DNA of 20,272 bases. Origin: Candidatus Woesearchaeota archaeon. Its GTDB lineage: Archaea > Nanobdellota > Nanobdellia > Woesearchaeales > JACPBV01. Positions within the stretch are counted from its first letter, which is position 1. Every line of letters starts with the position of its first letter. The position numbers were made by a program, and so were the translations under genes. Below the pieces are notes generated by a model. The model did not search any database, was not told the origin of the DNA, and saw only the letters and a list, made by a program, of their open reading frames with translations. Positions 1 to 6,365 of this stretch are shown in pieces. The stretch is from positions 1-20,272 of the forward strand of contig JAHWHQ010000028.1 of assembly GCA_019323195.1 (NCBI GenBank). The letters run 5' to 3'.

Positions 1-70
1 AGGAGTTTAATTTAAAAAATAGAATAGTTTATTATTTAATTAATTAGTTAATCATAAAAATAAAAAGAAA

Positions 71-78
71 TATAAATA
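71..78 (+). promoter_or_regulatory. TATA box for the SpoIIM-like gene
   Basis: TATAAATA ends 22 nt before the ATG at 100, the spacing expected for a leaderless or nearly leaderless archaeal transcript. The first 99 bases are AT-rich and hold no other recognisable feature. Confidence 0.6.
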
Positions 79-99
79 GCAATAAGAGTAAGGATAAAT

Positions 100-930
100 A
101 TGGTCTTTGAAAGCCTGATAAACCCCATAAAAGCTGAAAGAAGGCCGTGGGAGATGCTTTTTATAGGGATGATATACTCAACTTTTGCAATTATTCTGAG
201 CCTTTTTATATTCAGGGAGGATGCAAGCCTGGTGATGATCTTCCTTACAACGCTTGCAACTGTACCGCTTATCTACGGGGCAATTAAGCTGGAGGCAAAG
301 AAGGACCTTATGTATGAAGAGGAGAAATTCCTGATAAAGGAGCACAGCAAGGCATTGTCGTTCTTTATGTTCCTGTTCATGGGATTTGTGCTGTCTTTTC
401 TGATATGGTATGTATTCCTTCCAGCAGACCTGATGAACGTATTGTTCCAGACGCAGCTAAGGGACATAAGGAGGGTAGAGATAATAAGCTATGCTGCTAC
501 AGGAAATGCGATCAATATCTTCTCTACATTTGGAAGGATATTCCTCAATAATGTAAAGGTCATGGTATTCAGCCTGTTGTTCTCGTTCTTTTACGGGTTT
601 GGAGCCATATTCATCCTTACATGGAACTCATCTGTAATAGGGGCTGCTATAGGCTCATTTATAAGGAACAGCGTTAACGGGATCTCGATTTCAGTGGTGT
701 CAATGGGCATGCTGAGGTACCTTGTGCATGGTATACCTGAGATACTGGCTTATTTCATGGCAGGGCTTGCAGGTGGAATAATCTCTATAGCGATCATAAG
801 GCATGATTTTGGGAGCGATAAATTCAAGCATATCGTGATAGACTCTTTTGACCTTATTCTTGGTGCTACTTTATTACTGGTTGTTGCGGCCTTGTTAGAG
901 GTTTTTGTCACTCCGCTGTTTATCTTCTAA
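100..930 (+). CDS. SpoIIM-like (DUF95) integral membrane protein
   Basis: A 276-aa polytopic membrane protein with about six hydrophobic segments, near residues 19-38, 44-62, 86-107, 154-185, 215-233 and 249-276. The stretch around residues 165-186 (FGAIFILTWNSSVIGAAIG) is the typical core of the stage II sporulation protein M / DUF95 family. That family is widespread in archaea, which do not sporulate, and its role there is unknown; in Bacillus SpoIIM belongs to the engulfment complex. The ATG fits the upstream TATA box and no ribosome-binding site is seen, so the message is probably leaderless. The next gene has its own promoter, so this is likely a single-gene unit. The family call is good; any cellular role would be guesswork. 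Confidence 0.85.
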   Translation: MVFESLINPIKAERRPWEMLFIGMIYSTFAIILSLFIFREDASLVMIFLTTLATVPLIYGAIKLEAKKDLMYEEEKFLIKEHSKALSFFMFLFMGFVLSFLIWYVFLPADLMNVLFQTQLRDIRRVEIISYAATGNAINIFSTFGRIFLNNVKVMVFSLLFSFFYGFGAIFILTWNSSVIGAAIGSFIRNSVNGISISVVSMGMLRYLVHGIPEILAYFMAGLAGGIISIAIIRHDFGSDKFKHIVIDSFDLILGATLLLVVAALLEVFVTPLFIF

Positions 931-940
931 TATATAATAA

Positions 941-949
941 GTTATAAAA
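941..949 (+). promoter_or_regulatory. TATA box for the helicase gene
   Basis: GTTATAAAA ends 23 nt before the ATG at 973, which suggests a leaderless transcript. An ATG at 966 is out of frame. Confidence 0.55.
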
Positions 950-972
950 ACGCAGATACCTTCCCATGCTTA

Positions 973-2844
973 ATGGCAGATAAAGATGAAATCCTGTTCC
1001 CTTATCCAAATATAAGGGATATACAGGGGGATATGATCAATGATGTTATAGGATGCATCGAGAAGGGAGAGCATGCGCTTATCCATGCTCCGACAGGGCT
1101 GGGAAAGACAGCTGCCACGCTTCCTGCTGCGCTGAGCATAGCACTTAAAAAGGACCTTACGGTCTTTTTCCTTACTGCAAGGCATACACAGCATCATCTG
1201 GCAGTGAGCACACTGAAGGATGTCAAGAAAAAGCACGGCGCTAATATCATAAGCTGCGATATCATCGGGAAGCAGTGGATGTGCGGGCTGGAAGGGATAG
1301 AAAGCCTTTATGCAAACGAGTTCAGGGAGTACTGCAGGAAACTAAGGGATGAGAATGCATGCGAGTTTTACAGCAATACAAAAAAGAAGTCAAGAAGGCC
1401 GACCTTAAAGGCATTGAGCGTTCTTGAAGAGCTTAAGACATTAAGCCCTTTGCATTGTGAAAGGGTTGTGGAGATATGCGTGAGGGAAAAGCTGTGCCCT
1501 TATGAGATGAGCAATATTCTGGCAAGAGAGGCTAAGGTTATAATAGCTGATTATTACTATATCTTTAACCAGGACATAAGAAATACATTTTTTAACAAGT
1601 CAGGGAATGAGCTGGAGAGGTCTATCATCATAATCGACGAGGCGCATAACCTGCCCAAGAGATGCAGGGAGCTGATGAGCTGGAACCTGAGCAATTTTAT
1701 CCTTAATAGGGCTGTCAAGGAAAGCGGCAAGTTCGGGCTTGACAGCGTGAGGGAAAGGCTTTATGGCGTTATGGATGTTCTTGACAAGCTGTCTGCTGAG
1801 CTGGATGATAAAAAGGAAGAGAGGCTTGTCAAGAAGGATGATTTTGTGGGCAGGATAGGGAATGAATATGATAATATAATAAGCGAGTTAATCTTTGCAG
1901 CAGATGAGGTAAGGGAAAAGCAAAAACAGAGCTATGTCGGGTCTGTAGGCAGTTTTTTAGAGGCATGGACAGGGCAGGACAACGGCTTTGCGCGGATTTT
2001 AGGGAGGAAAGCAGCGGCAAGGGAGCCTTACATCAACCTTATGTACAGATGCCTTGACCCGTCTTTTGTTACCAAGGATGTCATCGGAAGCGCGCATTCT
2101 GTCATAGGGATGAGCGGGACATTAACACCTACTTTCATGTACAGGGACATACTGGGTTTTAACAAGATAAAAGAGAGGGTCTTTGACAGCCCTTTTCCAA
2201 GGAAGAACAGGCTGGCTTTGATAGTTCCTGAGACAACAACCAAGTTCACAAGAAGAAAAAAGGATGAGTTTGAGAAGATAGCCAAGGTATGCAGCAATAT
2301 AGTCAATCTTGTCCCGGGAAACAGCCTAGTTTTTTTCCCAAGCTATTCACTTAGGGATGCTGTTTATTTCTATTTCAGCAGCATGTGCAAAAAAGAGATC
2401 TTTATCGAGAAGCCAAGGCTTACAAAGGAGGAGAAGCATTCGCTGCTGGAGGATTTTAAGGGATGCAAGGACAAGGGGGCGTGCCTGATGGGGGTTACAG
2501 CAGGAAGCTTTGGAGAGGGAATTGACCTGCCAGGGGATTTTTTGAAGGGTGTTATTGTTGTGGGGCTGCCGCTGGAGAAGCCAAGCTTAGAGGTCAAGGA
2601 GCTTATAGATTATTATGATGTCAAGTACGGGAAGGGATGGGAGTACGGCTATATATTCCCTGCCATGATAAAGACGATGCAGTATGCAGGAAGGTGCATC
2701 AGAAGCGAGAATGACAAGGGTGTTGTGGTTTTTTTAGATGAGAGGTATGCGCTCCAGCAGTATTACAGGTGTTTCTCACCGGATTATGGGATAAGGATAA
2801 CCAGGATGTACGAGGATAGGATAAGGGGGTTTTTTGGCGGTTGA
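973..2844 (+). CDS. XPD/Rad3-family iron-sulfur DNA helicase
   Basis: A 623-aa superfamily 2 helicase. Walker A is APTGLGKT (residues 39-46) and the DEAH box of motif II is at 222-225 (IIIIDEAHNL). A conserved MSGTL segment lies near 380, and the C-terminal motif has the form QYAGRCIRSENDKG near 575. Between motifs Ia and II are four cysteines at 104, 121, 130 and 175 (QWMC, YCRK, ACEFY, LCPYE). They match in order and context the [4Fe-4S] ligands of XPD (NLC, KC, SCRFYE, CPY). The family unwinds DNA 5'-to-3' and is used in repair and possibly transcription-coupled processes. The length suits an archaeal XPD. The gene ends 28 nt from the convergent gene at 2873. It could be called DinG-like instead, but the cysteine pattern favours XPD. 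Confidence 0.9.
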   Translation: MADKDEILFPYPNIRDIQGDMINDVIGCIEKGEHALIHAPTGLGKTAATLPAALSIALKKDLTVFFLTARHTQHHLAVSTLKDVKKKHGANIISCDIIGKQWMCGLEGIESLYANEFREYCRKLRDENACEFYSNTKKKSRRPTLKALSVLEELKTLSPLHCERVVEICVREKLCPYEMSNILAREAKVIIADYYYIFNQDIRNTFFNKSGNELERSIIIIDEAHNLPKRCRELMSWNLSNFILNRAVKESGKFGLDSVRERLYGVMDVLDKLSAELDDKKEERLVKKDDFVGRIGNEYDNIISELIFAADEVREKQKQSYVGSVGSFLEAWTGQDNGFARILGRKAAAREPYINLMYRCLDPSFVTKDVIGSAHSVIGMSGTLTPTFMYRDILGFNKIKERVFDSPFPRKNRLALIVPETTTKFTRRKKDEFEKIAKVCSNIVNLVPGNSLVFFPSYSLRDAVYFYFSSMCKKEIFIEKPRLTKEEKHSLLEDFKGCKDKGACLMGVTAGSFGEGIDLPGDFLKGVIVVGLPLEKPSLEVKELIDYYDVKYGKGWEYGYIFPAMIKTMQYAGRCIRSENDKGVVVFLDERYALQQYYRCFSPDYGIRITRMYEDRIRGFFGG

Positions 2845-2872
2845 GGATTATTTTCTTGATAGATAACCTGAT

Positions 2873-3643
2873 CTAATGCAGGGCTTTATTTTTTTGAGCA
2901 TCATACCTATTAAGCGCCTCTGAGACTGATTTTAGAATACGGCTATAGAATGCTGTAAGCTCAGAACTATCAATAAATCTAGGATTATTTCCAGGGCCAT
3001 CCTCGCAAATCAATCCCTTGTGCTTAATGCTTTCTGATAGAAGAGCCTGATAACACTTCTGCAGATCACCTAATAAAATCCTGTCATTCTCCTTATCAGG
3101 AGAGGATGTTAAGAACTCCCTCAGCAGTGAAGTTCCGACCTGCTGATACATCTTTATATAGTTATTATAACCCAGGGATTGTGAGAGTTTAGCATATCCT
3201 AACTTAAGACCTAACTGAAAACCAAATTGAGAAGTCCCTTTCATGCCTCTTTCTACCTGGTTCTTAAAGACGGAGTTTATTATATAGCTAGGGGTGTCTT
3301 CTATGATCTTGAAAATATTGTCCCTGGCTGCAGATGTTGGATCATAGTCATGTACCTCACCAACATTAGGGCCCACACCTAATATATCTTCTATCGATCT
3401 GTTTTTTAATCCAGGATGACTGTACAGGACCTCTTCTGTTGGTTTTAAGAAGGCAGTATTTTCAGGGTTTTTTTTAGTAACACCAAAAATAGTAGGATAT
3501 TCCTTTCCAGGAAATACAAGTGCTTCTACATTGTTTAATGGGAAGACAGTGTGGCTTCGAAACTCGAGATTACCATCATGTACAATCTTTTTCCCTTTCT
3601 CCGGCTCTTTAAAAATACTGGTAATCTTATCGTCTTTCTTCAT
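2873..3643 (-). CDS. hypothetical protein, 256 aa
   Basis: I do not recognise this protein. It has no signal peptide and no clear membrane segment, so it is probably cytoplasmic. The N-terminal half is polar with several Pro/Gly turns. A central stretch (about residues 115-165) contains VERGMKGTSQFGFQLGLKLG and a following LSQSLGYNN that could be an amphipathic helical region. The C-terminal third is mostly charged helix ending in KNKALH. The ATG is placed by a minus-strand TATA box 24-32 nt upstream, consistent with leaderless expression. It is divergent from the MscS gene and convergent with the helicase, so it is probably transcribed alone. It uses AGG codons less than its neighbours, which may mean more recent acquisition; I did not count codons. 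Confidence 0.7.
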   Translation of the reverse strand: MKKDDKITSIFKEPEKGKKIVHDGNLEFRSHTVFPLNNVEALVFPGKEYPTIFGVTKKNPENTAFLKPTEEVLYSHPGLKNRSIEDILGVGPNVGEVHDYDPTSAARDNIFKIIEDTPSYIINSVFKNQVERGMKGTSQFGFQLGLKLGYAKLSQSLGYNNYIKMYQQVGTSLLREFLTSSPDKENDRILLGDLQKCYQALLSESIKHKGLICEDGPGNNPRFIDSSELTAFYSRILKSVSEALNRYDAQKNKALH

Positions 3644-3666
3644 CCTGAATAGGACTTAACATACAC

Positions 3667-3675
3667 TATTTAAAT
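3667..3675 (-). promoter_or_regulatory. TATA box for the 256-aa hypothetical gene
   Basis: On the minus strand this reads ATTTAAATA, 24-32 nt before the ATG at 3643. The same 9-mer is the TATA box of the minus-strand operon promoter at 17988-17996. Confidence 0.55.
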
Positions 3676-3800
3676 CTTTCTATTATTTTCACTGTAGAGT
3701 GGTGTTTTTAAGCTATGGCTTTTGAACCAGAAACTGGAGAATTTACTCAAGAGAATAAGAGAGATTGCCAATAACGCCATGAAGCCCGGCCATCAAAAGA

Positions 3801-3810
3801 TATATAAATA
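3801..3810 (+). promoter_or_regulatory. TATA box for the MscS-like gene
   Basis: TATATAAATA ends 20 nt before the ATG at 3831, so the transcript is probably leaderless. The divergent spacer 3676-3796 shows no other clear element. Confidence 0.6.
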
Positions 3811-3830
3811 GGTCCCCCTAAGATTACCCT

Positions 3831-4709
3831 ATGGCAGAGTTTTTAGGGATGCAAGAGGTCTCAGAGGCCATTAATTATGTAAAGGTTTTTATGCCTCTTA
3901 TAAGGACTATCATCACAGTGGTTGTTGTCTTTATCGTTTTCAGCTTTATACTCAGCGTTATAAAGAAGAGCTTATTGAAAAGGGCAAAAAGAAAGAAGCA
4001 GATATCAAATATAGAGATATTCTCGAAGGTATTGAAACTAATATTCCTGGTACTGCTTGTCATGTTTGCTTTATCCTCTTATTCCGGCTCGTGGGCTGGG
4101 CTTGGCATAGGGATAGGATTGTTTTCAGCTGCACTGGGGTGGGCGCTGCAAAAGCCTATTACAGGCGTCGCAGGATGGATAATGGTGATTACGAAAAGGC
4201 CTTTTGAGATAGGGGACAGGGTCATCATAGGAAGCGTCAGGGGTGATGTTGCAGATATTACGCTTACACACATATACCTAAAGGAGATAGGCGGGATAGT
4301 TGCTGGAGAGGAGAACTCCGGAAGGATAATAATGGTGCCAAACTCCACGCTTTTTGAGCAGAACATAATAAATTATACGCAGGAGTATGAATATATCCTG
4401 GACCAGATCAGCTTTACTGTAACGTATGAAAGCAACCTTGATAAGGCAATAAAGATAGGGCTAGAGGCTGCAAGGAAATGCACAAAAAATGTAATTGATG
4501 AGATAAAAAAAGAGCCGTATGTGAGAACCTATTTTGATACTAACGGGATTATTGTCCATGTAAGGTACTACTCTCCCGCCAAGAATATACAGGAGGTTTC
4601 CAGCAATGTTACTAAGGAAACGTTTGACAGGATAATGAAGACAAAAGGGGTAGAGATATCCTATCCCCATACCAAGGTATTGTTTGAGGGTAAGAAAGGA
4701 GTGGTATAA
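3831..4709 (+). CDS. MscS-family small-conductance mechanosensitive channel
   Basis: A 292-aa membrane protein with three hydrophobic segments: residues about 17-40, 64-84 and 91-120. The third is Gly/Ala-rich (GLGIGIGLFSAALGWALQKP), as in the pore-lining TM3 of MscS. The cytoplasmic beta domain follows with the family signature RPFEIGDRVIIG, then GDVADITLTHIYL, then VPNSTLFEQNIINYT. A C-terminal alpha/beta domain runs to the end. MscS channels open under membrane tension and release solutes on hypo-osmotic shock. Length and domain order match a basic MscS. The ATG fits the TATA box. The gene stands alone, with a promoter-bearing gap before the next gene. Confidence 0.93.
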   Translation: MAEFLGMQEVSEAINYVKVFMPLIRTIITVVVVFIVFSFILSVIKKSLLKRAKRKKQISNIEIFSKVLKLIFLVLLVMFALSSYSGSWAGLGIGIGLFSAALGWALQKPITGVAGWIMVITKRPFEIGDRVIIGSVRGDVADITLTHIYLKEIGGIVAGEENSGRIIMVPNSTLFEQNIINYTQEYEYILDQISFTVTYESNLDKAIKIGLEAARKCTKNVIDEIKKEPYVRTYFDTNGIIVHVRYYSPAKNIQEVSSNVTKETFDRIMKTKGVEISYPHTKVLFEGKKGVV

Positions 4710-4810
4710 AGTTCTTAGTGTTAGGTTTTCAGTGATTTCTAAGTTAGTTTTTAACTGATTGCTGGAGAATTAATATACAACTATGTATACCAGTTCCTTA
4801 AATCGAAACA

Positions 4811-4818
4811 TTTATATA
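4811..4818 (+). promoter_or_regulatory. TATA box for the small winged-helix-like gene
   Basis: TTTATATA ends 27 nt before the ATG at 4845. Its last bases overlap the left arm of an inverted repeat at 4816-4838. Confidence 0.6.
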
Positions 4819-4838
4819 CTAGTGCCGCTATCTAGTAT
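4816..4838 (+). promoter_or_regulatory. putative operator dyad in the winged-helix gene promoter
   Basis: ATACTAG (4816-4822) and CTAGTAT (4832-4838) form a perfect 7-bp inverted repeat with a 9-nt spacer. It covers the downstream edge of the TATA box and the likely start site. A repressor bound here would block transcription. Since the gene behind it looks like a DNA-binding protein, autoregulation is a reasonable inference. Confidence 0.5.
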
Positions 4839-4844
4839 TATTAT

Positions 4845-5261
4845 ATGGTTATTTTGTTTGACCGGTTTAATCTGCCGGAGGATGTATATGAGGTAGTTTT
4901 TGCAACGAAGCAGCAGGTTATTGTAGCTAAACTGCTGGTCGATATGATAAAGGAAAAGAACGGAGAGATAACAAAGACCGAGATGAGCTTTTTTGCCACA
5001 CAGCTGCACGAGGGCAAGCTGGTGACGGACAAGATCCAGGAAGAGCCGTACAGGGGCAAAAAGGTGAAGATATCATACAACAAAAGGCAGTTTTATGACC
5101 GAATATTGACGCCTATGAAGGGTATGGGCATAATCGATTATGACCTATACAAGAAGACATACAAGCTGAGTGATAAGTTCAATAAGGAAATGATAAGGAT
5201 TGGGTTGTTGTGGCTGAAGGAGTTCAGGAAAGAACCATACAAGGGTTTGAGAAAGGAATGA
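4845..5261 (+). CDS. small winged-helix-like protein, 138 aa
   Basis: I do not recognise a named family. The protein is small, basic and without membrane segments. Residues about 20-60 look like two helices (KQQVIVAKLLVDMIKEKNG, then TKTEMSFFATQL). They are followed by a Lys/Tyr-rich segment (YRGKKVKISYNKRQFYDRI) and a short strand-like turn (MGIIDYDLYKKTYKLSDKF), an order compatible with a winged helix-turn-helix fold ending in a wing. The C-terminus is basic and helical. The ATG follows a TATA box and an inverted repeat at leaderless spacing, which supports a self-regulating transcription factor. A structure prediction would test this; the DNA-binding role is inference. Confidence 0.7.
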   Translation: MVILFDRFNLPEDVYEVVFATKQQVIVAKLLVDMIKEKNGEITKTEMSFFATQLHEGKLVTDKIQEEPYRGKKVKISYNKRQFYDRILTPMKGMGIIDYDLYKKTYKLSDKFNKEMIRIGLLWLKEFRKEPYKGLRKE

Positions 5262-5270
5262 TGCTTATAA

Positions 5271-5331
5271 AGGCTCCCTATACAAGAGAACTTTCTCTTT
5301 CTACCACCCCCCACAAAAAAATAGGGAGCCT
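5271..5331 (+). repeat. 11-bp perfect inverted repeat with 39-nt spacer
   Basis: The arms at 5271-5281 (AGGCTCCCTAT) and 5321-5331 (ATAGGGAGCCT) are exact complements. The spacer holds a second small hairpin, AAGAGAA (5284-5290) against TTCTCTT (5293-5299), then a C-rich and A-rich stretch. A TATA-like TTATAA lies at 5265-5270, so whether both arms are transcribed together is uncertain. Confidence 0.6.
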
Positions 5332-5349
5332 CTTATATTCCTTACTTTG

Positions 5350-5452
5350 TTCCTTACTTGGAAAAAAGAGGTGAGGAAGGGCAATTGATATTGCCCATCA
5401 CAAAAGGGCAGGTTGAGGCTATCTTCCTGCCCTATTACCTTATTAAGGTGAT
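5350..5452 (+). ncRNA. cluster of four consecutive hairpins, possible structured RNA
   Basis: Four stems follow each other closely. They are 5350-5357/5371-5378 (8 bp, one G-U), 5379-5385/5390-5396 (GGGCAAT/ATTGCCC, four-base loop), 5405-5412/5426-5433 (AGGGCAGG/CCTGCCCT) and 5434-5441/5445-5452 (8 bp, one G-U, 3-nt loop). Together with the 5271-5331 repeat they make up most of the gap. I match them to no known RNA family (not tRNA, RNase P or SRP as far as I can see). They could be a structured leader, a stand-alone RNA or decayed repeat DNA. Confidence 0.4.
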
Positions 5453-5480
5453 AAAAAAGACGGTCTGACAGGGAGAAAAA

Positions 5481-5534
5481 ATGATAATAACAGCGATTGT
5501 TTTGTGCATATTGGCATATAAGTTAAGGAATTAG
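5481..5534 (+). CDS. possible 17-aa hydrophobic peptide
   Basis: ATG at 5481 opens MIITAIVLCILAYKLRN and stops at 5534. A GGGAG ribosome-binding sequence at 5471-5475 lies 5 nt upstream, a good spacing. The peptide is one short hydrophobic stretch with a basic C-terminus, as in small membrane peptides. It follows directly on the hairpin cluster and precedes the HD-domain gene by 46 nt. It could be a membrane microprotein, a leader peptide or chance. Small size makes this weak. Confidence 0.3.
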   Translation: MIITAIVLCILAYKLRN

Positions 5535-5549
5535 GGCTTTATAGAAAAC

Positions 5550-5557
5550 TATTTATT
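5550..5557 (+). promoter_or_regulatory. probable TATA box for the HD-domain gene
   Basis: TATTTATT ends 23 nt before the ATG at 5581. It is a weaker match than the other boxes here but at the same spacing. Confidence 0.4.
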
Positions 5558-5580
5558 CTTAAGGGTTTATTTTATCCTTT

Positions 5581-6126
5581 ATGGAGAGGATAAGTGAAAA
5601 GGAAGCCATAAGGCTGCTTAGGAAGTATGCCAGCAGCGAAAAGGACTTTAAGGGTGTCCTGGCGCATTCAAAGGCTGTGCAAAAGGCTGCTGTTAAGATA
5701 GGGAAAAGGGTCAAAGGGATTGACCTGGGTTTTATCAGGAGCGCAAGCCTGCTGCATGACATCGGAAGGTTTAAGCATTTTCCCGGAAGCAGGGATGCGA
5801 TAAGGCACGGGATCGAGGGGGCTGCTATTCTAAGAAAAGAGGGTTTGCCTAAGCATGCTTTGGTTGCTGAGAGGCATCTTGGTGCGGGTATTTCTAAAAA
5901 GGATATTGTGGAGCAAGGCTTAAATCTTCCGCTGAAGGATTACCTTCCTGTAAGCATGGAAGAGAAGATAATCACGCATGCTGACAACCTGGTTTTCAGG
6001 GATAAGATTAAGAGTGTGAAGGATGCTGTTAAGAAGTTTAATGAGGAGGTTGGAGAAAGAGCTGGCAGGAAAATCCAAGAACTGGCTGATGAGGTTGAGG
6101 GGATGGAAAATAGCCAGCAGATGTAG
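5581..6126 (+). CDS. HD-domain metal-dependent phosphohydrolase, TIGR00295-like
   Basis: A 181-aa soluble protein with HD-superfamily metal ligands: His29 (LAHS), the His59-Asp60 pair (LLHDIGR), His76 (RHGIEGAAILRKEGLP), His99 (ERHLGAGISK) and Asp135 (ITHADNLV). The phrases HGIEGAAILRKEGLP, ERHLGAGI and MEEKIITHADNLVFRDK match the archaeal HDIG-type family TIGR00295, usually about 160-180 aa. These proteins are predicted phosphohydrolases, and the substrate is not known. The C-terminus after residue 145 is a charged helix. The ATG follows a TATA-like box. Five bases after its stop codon starts the duplication that flanks a MITE-like insertion. Confidence 0.88.
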   Translation: MERISEKEAIRLLRKYASSEKDFKGVLAHSKAVQKAAVKIGKRVKGIDLGFIRSASLLHDIGRFKHFPGSRDAIRHGIEGAAILRKEGLPKHALVAERHLGAGISKKDIVEQGLNLPLKDYLPVSMEEKIITHADNLVFRDKIKSVKDAVKKFNEEVGERAGRKIQELADEVEGMENSQQM

Positions 6127-6129
6127 CTC

Positions 6130-6311
6130 TAATAGAGGGGCTTCATCCATAAAATCCTTTGGGGTTGCCATCGGCTCGCTCGGAGCCTGTCATTTTTTTA
6201 AGAGCGGCCCCTCCCCGTAAGGGGCATCACCCTCCCCTCAGCATGTGTTACAGGATGCATCGCTCACAAAATGATGGCAACCTCCATTTTATGGATGAAG
6301 CTTAATAGAGG
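6130..6311. mobile_element. MITE-like insertion with 9-bp target duplication
   Basis: TAATAGAGG occurs at 6130-6138 and again at 6303-6311, a perfect direct repeat flanking a 164-bp element (6139-6302). The element ends in a long inverted repeat: 16 perfect bp (6140-6155 with 6286-6301), a small internal loop, then 10 perfect bp (6163-6172 with 6273-6282). Inside are smaller hairpins: GGCTC/GAGCC at 6173-6187, CCCC-GTAA-GGGG at 6213-6224 and GCAT/ATGC at 6241-6258. There is no coding frame. Terminal inverted repeats plus a target duplication with no transposase define a non-autonomous element. A 9-bp duplication occurs in several IS families (IS1 and others); I cannot name the parent. Confidence 0.75.
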
Positions 6312-6317
6312 TAAAGA

Positions 6318-6325
6318 TTTAAAAA
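6318..6325 (+). promoter_or_regulatory. TATA box for metG
   Basis: TTTAAAAA lies 7 nt after the downstream target duplication of the MITE-like element. The start codon is 40 nt further on, so this gene has a short leader. A GGAGG at 6355-6359 in that leader sits 6 nt before the ATG. Confidence 0.5.
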
Positions 6326-6365
6326 GAGTAAAGGGAATACACTGCCTTATATCTGGAGGAGAATA

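Noticed and set aside
3715..3774. 19-codon frame starting MAFEPETGEF in the divergent spacer before the MscS gene
   Set aside because: No TATA box at leaderless spacing, no ribosome-binding site, and no recognisable family. The GVT-type evidence used elsewhere is missing, so I do not list it as a gene.
4742..4756. Hairpin AGTTA/TAACT after the MscS gene as a terminator
   Set aside because: Five A/T-dominated base pairs are too weak in such AT-rich DNA to support a call.
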